DNA from: Verrucomicrobiia bacterium
GTDB lineage: Bacteria; Verrucomicrobiota; Verrucomicrobiia; Limisphaerales; Fontisphaeraceae
Direction of reading: 5' to 3'
DNA length: 64,000 bases
Assembly (NCBI GenBank): GCA_026414565.1
Contig: JAOAIT010000044.1
Span: 62,001-126,000 of the forward strand
Under the pieces are notes generated by a model. It had not been told where the DNA came from. It saw only the letters and a list, made by a program, of their open reading frames with translations, and did not search any database. The number at the start of each line of letters is the position of its first letter. Positions within the stretch are counted from its first letter, which is position 1. This document shows positions 52,501-58,500 of the stretch, one piece after another. The position numbers were made by a program, and so were the translations under genes.

Positions 52501-55500
52501 TATGCGGGCGTGCAGGCCTCCAGCCAGTTCTTGTTTGCGCGAAACGACCAGGTTCGCTGGTTCCGGCTGACGGAGTACTACGACAACTCCAACATTGAAG
52601 TCATCACCAGCGGCGCCGAGGGGCAGCGGGCTTATTTTGTGCGGCCCAATGCCTTCTATGGCGGGTTGTATCCGCTGCCGGCCAATGCCGTGGCCATCCG
52701 GGTGTGGCGGTTTGCCGCCGACGGCTCGGCGCGCGACGCCCAGGGCAACGCGACGGTGGGCACGGCGGTGGTCGAGCTGCCTCCGGTGGGCGGTGTGTTT
52801 GTAACGCACGTGGCCGTGCCCGATCCGAATTTCACCGAGCAGATCCCATATATCAACGGCGCGCAAATTGCGTGGGTGCCCAACGCTGGCGGGGTGGTCA
52901 CGGGCACGGTGACCATCCAGGGTCAGAACTTCGGCACCAATAAGAATGATCTGACGATCATCTTCATCCGCGACTCGCTTTTCCGGCTGGCCAACTTCGA
53001 TGCAGGCGGCTACCTGCCCGGTGACTTCTATCGCGTGGACGGCAGCCAGTTGACGGCGGTTACCGACAATACGATCACCCTGGCCCTGCCCAACATTCCG
53101 GGGCTGGCACGGTACTCCATCCTGGTGGAGCGCAAGTTTGAAGTGTGGCAGTGGCAGGGCGGCCGCGATCCGCAACGGGCGTATGTGACCAAACGCTCGC
53201 CGTTTGATCAGAAGCCCACCGTGGCCCCGCCCAGTTACGTCTGGGTGGCCAATAACTCAACGAACACCGTTACGGTGATCAATCCGCTGGCCGCCAACGG
53301 CCCGGCGGTGGTGCTCAACATCCCGGTGGGACGCGGCCCGACTGGCGTGGCGGTGACAAATGACGGCCTGCTGGCACTGGTGGTGAACACCACGGACGCC
53401 ACGGTCTCCTTCATTGACACCATCACGCTGCGCGAGATTGACCTCGATCCCAATGACTCGGAGCCGTTGACCCGCCTGAAGCTGCCGCGGGGCGGCCTGC
53501 CGTGGGACATTGCGATCCATCCGGGGCAGACGGAGCAGCGGGCTTTCATAGCGGACCGGGCGGGGCCGTATGTCTATGAAATCTCGACACGGCTGCCGGG
53601 CAGCAGCGGTCTGTACCATGCGTACACCGTCCATCGCATCGAGGCGCCGGTGCCTCTCAGCGGCCTGACGGGCATCACGGTGACCGGCACGGCCCAGAGT
53701 GCGACGCATTACCTCGTCGTCACCTCACCGGGCCGCGCGCCGTATTATGGCGGAGACCTTGTTGTGGAGCCGGGTTACCTTTTTGCCGCGCGGCTGCCGT
53801 TGTATTCGCAACAGGCGCTGAAATTCCAATCCTTGATGCTGGGCGCCAAACCGTTTGGCGTGGAACCGGGCCGCACGCCCACCGAGGTGGGCGTGGCGAT
53901 TCGCGCCCGCGATCCGGTGGGGCTGACGATGGTGAACTTGGAGACCATGAGCATCACCCGCACCGTGGGCATGGACTTTTCCCCGGCGTGGCAAATCCGG
54001 CGGCAGTATGACCGCAGTGTGGACGCCACGGTGAACAACGTTTATCTGGGCGTGTATTCGGCGTTCCTGGATCCCGGGTTCCAAAATCAATTGGTGCTGG
54101 CGCTCGGCCGGCAGTGGGATGCGAGCAAATACTTTGACATCAACAATATCGAGGACGTGATCTTCGTCCGCGTGGGTGGCCGCGATTATGCGCTGGTGCT
54201 GGGCAACTGCACTTTCAACGGAACGGATGATTTCACGCGGGATCCATTCCTGGGCCACGGCTCCAACATCGGCATTGTGCGCGATCCGTTCACCGCGCAG
54301 GCGAAGCTGATTGCCGCCACGCGCGAGGTGCCGCGGGCCTGGGCGGATCAACTGACCCTTGATCCGTACGGGTTGTATGTCATGGCCACCTTCAAAGGTG
54401 TCAACGAGGTGCACTATTACGCGGTGAACGAGCTGATTGCGGCGGCGGAGGCCATGGCAGCCGACGTGGGGGACAACATCCGCACGTCGGTGGACGTTTA
54501 TGCGGACCAGAAGGGCTTGCGCCTGACCCGGGGCGTCGTCCGCAATGCCTGGCTGGGCAAGCCCACGGGCATCGCCTCCAGTCCCGCCACGGCCACGGAG
54601 CTGCTGGCGCTGAACATGGCTTATTATCCCCGGTACGAGGCGAGCGGCGGCCGGCCGGCGTTGGTGATCGAATATCTGTTGTACGGCAAACCGCTCGATC
54701 CGCGCCAGACACCGTTGCGCCTCACGGTGTACTCCATGCGCACCGCCCAGTACGAGGATGGCACGTTCATCCCGGACAGCTCCACCTATAGCGCGCTGCT
54801 GACCAATGACGTGTATTATCAACCGGGCCGCCATAGCTATGTGCTGCAACTGCCGGCCGAGCTGCCGGTTGCCAACAACGTCTGGTATGTCGCCCGGCTG
54901 GACTCCGGCAACGTGGTGGCCGAGCTGGACGAGAACAACAACGATGTGGCGGTGCAGGTGCGCAGCGGCGCCTTGGTGGCGGCGTATGACGGCAATCCGG
55001 ATCTCGCTGTGTTCGGCACGTACATCCAGGGCGAGGCCTTCAACAACAAGTTCACCCTGAGTCTGCATGCCGAGGTGGCGCGCAACGCCGGTACGGTGAG
55101 CATATTCCTTGGCGGCAAGGCGGTGCCGCTGGTCTCGCAGGGCAACGGCGTTTATGAGTTCACGCTGGCCATGGAAACCCTGGTGGCCGGCCGGACCCCG
55201 CTGCGCTACACCGTGCTGGATCGCCAGGCCCGCACGCTGGTGGATGAAACCACCTTCATCGAGGTGCTGCCCGTGCCACAATGGATGGCGCCGGTGCAGA
55301 CACCGGCGCGGCAGCGGAGCATCGCCTGGGACGCGACCCTCAATGGCGGCCTGGGTGGCTACTGGTTCTTTGCGGCGGATTATCCGCTCTCCTACACCAC
55401 CACCATTTCGCCCAACGCGCCAAGTTTCCTGGCCAACCGCACCATGGCCTTCGGCCTGGGGGCGCATCTGTGGATGGCCATCGGCCTGGACGGCAAAGTT

Positions 55501-58500
55501 ATATGGCAGGACGCCGGTCCGAGCCTTTATGTGACGATTTTGGACTTCCAGGTGATGGACGCCAACCTGCCCGGCAGCATGTTCTTCAGCCTCCTGCCGG
55601 AGGGGCTTGAGGAAATCACCTTCACCGGCCGGTCTCTGGAAAATCACCCGATAGCTTCGTGGCTCATGACTTTGATTCCAGCGATGAAGGTCAGCGAGAC
55701 GAAGTTTGGCGATTTGAGCGGGCTGGCGGGCCTGTTGGAGCGCGGGGCCAAAACGGAAGGTGTGACGGAGAGCACGGGGGTATGGGATTTGTTCCGCCGG
55801 GGCGCCAGCGATTACAGCTCCACCGAGGAAGCGCGCCAGCGTCTCGGCCAGTGGCAGGAGCCGGTGGACGATGAGGCTCAATGGGAGAAATCGCTGACGA
55901 TCAAGCACAAGCCGTTCAAGCTCAACGAGCGGCTGGAGCTGACCGAGGGCGAGTTGAGCGTGAGCTTCAGTTGGAGTCTCAAGTTGTTGTCAGTGGAAAT
56001 GAGCTGGCCGCTCTATGGCCTGCCCAAGGTGGGGGCCATCAACGCCGTCATGGAGATCGAGGGCCAACTGGGCTTCAGCCTGGGCGGCGAAATCAAGGTG
56101 GCCAATGGCGATTTGAGCGTGACGCCGGTGAAGTTCACCGCCGAGGTCACCGGCACCGTGTCGGCCGGGGTTAAGGCTGAGGTGCTGGGCGTCGGCGCCA
56201 AGCTGGTCCTGAGTGCGGAGCTGAAGGCGTCGTTGGAGTATGCGCCGTTCAACACGCCGAGGTTCAAGATCACCTTCCCCTTCGAGCTGAAGTACACGAC
56301 CTCGTATGACGTGTTGATTACTTCGGGTGACATCAAGAGGCTCAGCGGCACCCTGCTCAAAACGGAGGACTTGCTGCAATTCCCCTATGGCTTCCAATGG
56401 ATGCCCGCCGATGGGCTGGTGGCGGAAGACCTGGCGCGCAATGACACCTTTGGCCGCGCCGCCCCGCTGGGGGTGCTTAACGGTGACACCCAATCGCGGC
56501 CCGAACTGCACGCGCTCCTCAGCGCTCTGCGGCTGGCCAATCCCGCGGATGCGGACTACTTCAGCTTCCGTACTTTGGCGGCGGGCGGCGAGGATGACGC
56601 GGTGACCCTCAACTTTGCGATGAGCAATCCGAATGTGCGGGCCATGTTGCTGGATGGCGCGGGCACGCCGGTGGCCTTGATGACCATGACCAATGCCACC
56701 ACCGGCCGCCTCTCGCTGCGGGGGCTGCCGGCGGGCTTGTATGTGTTGTACGTGCAAAGTGGTGAGAGCCTGGGCTTGAACTATGGTCTGCGGGTGCAGG
56801 CCCCGGTGGTTGCCGGCCCGGCTCTCGTGGCGGAATTGACCACCAGCAACAATGGCTTGGTTTTGCCGGGCCAGGCGATCCCGCTGACCCTGCGCATCAC
56901 CAACTACGGACAATCTGCCGCCCCGGCCAGCCAGGCCGCGCTGCAATGGAGCGCCGATGCCCAGTTCAATGCCGCCAACGCCCTCCTGGCCGGACCGTGG
57001 AGTGTGCCCGCTCTGGCGGCCGGCCAGACGTGGGAACAAACGCTGTCCGTCACGCTGCCAGAGCGGTTGGTGGGGCCGGTGTACCTGGGCTTGAGCGCCG
57101 ATCGGCGCGGGGTGGTGCCGGAACTGGTGCGCGAGGACAACCTGGCGGTGCTCCGCTTCGAGGCCACGCTGGCGCCAGACCGTTTCGAGGCGAACGAGTC
57201 TCCATCGCAGGCGGCACACCTGGGCGGGTTGGTGGCCTCGCGCGAATGGAGCGGGTTGACCTTGCATCACTTGGGTGATCAGGACTGGTACCGCTTCCAG
57301 CTTGCCCAGACCGGCACGGCGTCTGATCGTGTCAGCGTCACCCCGCAGGACACTTTGCAACGCCTGCACGTGGCCTTGTATGACGCCGCGGGCGTGCTGC
57401 TGCGCCAGTCCGGTGCCGCCGCAGGTGGCGCGGTAACGCTGTCCCTGCAAAATCTGCCGGCGGGCGATTATTATCTGCGGGTATTGCCCGGTGAGGCGGG
57501 CATTACGTACACCCTGAAACTGGAAAGCGCCGAACGGGCGCTGTCCAACCTGGCAATCGAGGGCCTGGCCCTGCCGGCGGAATTGCGCGCGGGTAACGGC
57601 CTTGACCGGGCCACGGTGGTGGTGTCCAACTACGGCGCAGCGCCCGCCCGCTCGTTCGGCGTGGCGGTCATCCTGGTGGACGGTGGCACTGAATATGAAC
57701 TGGCGCGCACGACGGTGGACATTCTGGCGGCGGGGCAGACGGCAGAACTGAACCTGCCGCTGCAGGTGAACGGCACATGGAACCTGGGGAGCAACCTGCA
57801 ACTGCGGGTGGTGGTGGACGATGCGGCGGTGGTCGCCGAATTGAATGAAGGCGACAACAGGCGCGCCACGAGCATCACCGTTGCCCGCAACCAGGACGCG
57901 CAGGAGGTCCAGGAGACCGGCGTGGAGGGCTGGCTGGATTTGGGGGTGATGCGCGGCGCACAGACCACCACGGGGCGCAACCTGCACAGCCCGCAGGATG
58001 TGGATCTGATGCGCTTCCGCCTCCTGGCCACGGGAGGCGCGGCGGACGCCATCACTTTGACGTTTAATGCGGCCACCAGCGGGATGACGGCGGTGTTGCT
58101 TGACGGCAATATGCAGTTTGTGGCGCTGGCCAGTGAAGTGACGCCCGGCACGCTGCGGCTCAGCCTCGAAGGCCGCGCGGCAGGGGCCTATTACCTGTTG
58201 GTCAATGGCGCCGCGGCGCCGCTGCCCTACACAGTGCAATGGCAGACCCCTAATCCTTCCGGCGCCAACCTGGCGGTGGAGAGTCTGGATGCCAACCGCT
58301 ATTACGTTAGCGGCAGCCTTTCGGTGACGGCGCGCTTTGCCAACTTTGGCAATGCCGCTGCCGGGGCATTCAAGATTCGGTATTTCGCCTCCACCGACGC
58401 GACGATTGATCCCAATACCGACACGCCGTTGACCGGCCTGATTTCGGTGGATGGCCTCGCGGCGGGCGCCGCGGCGACGGACACCCGCGAGCTGGATTTA

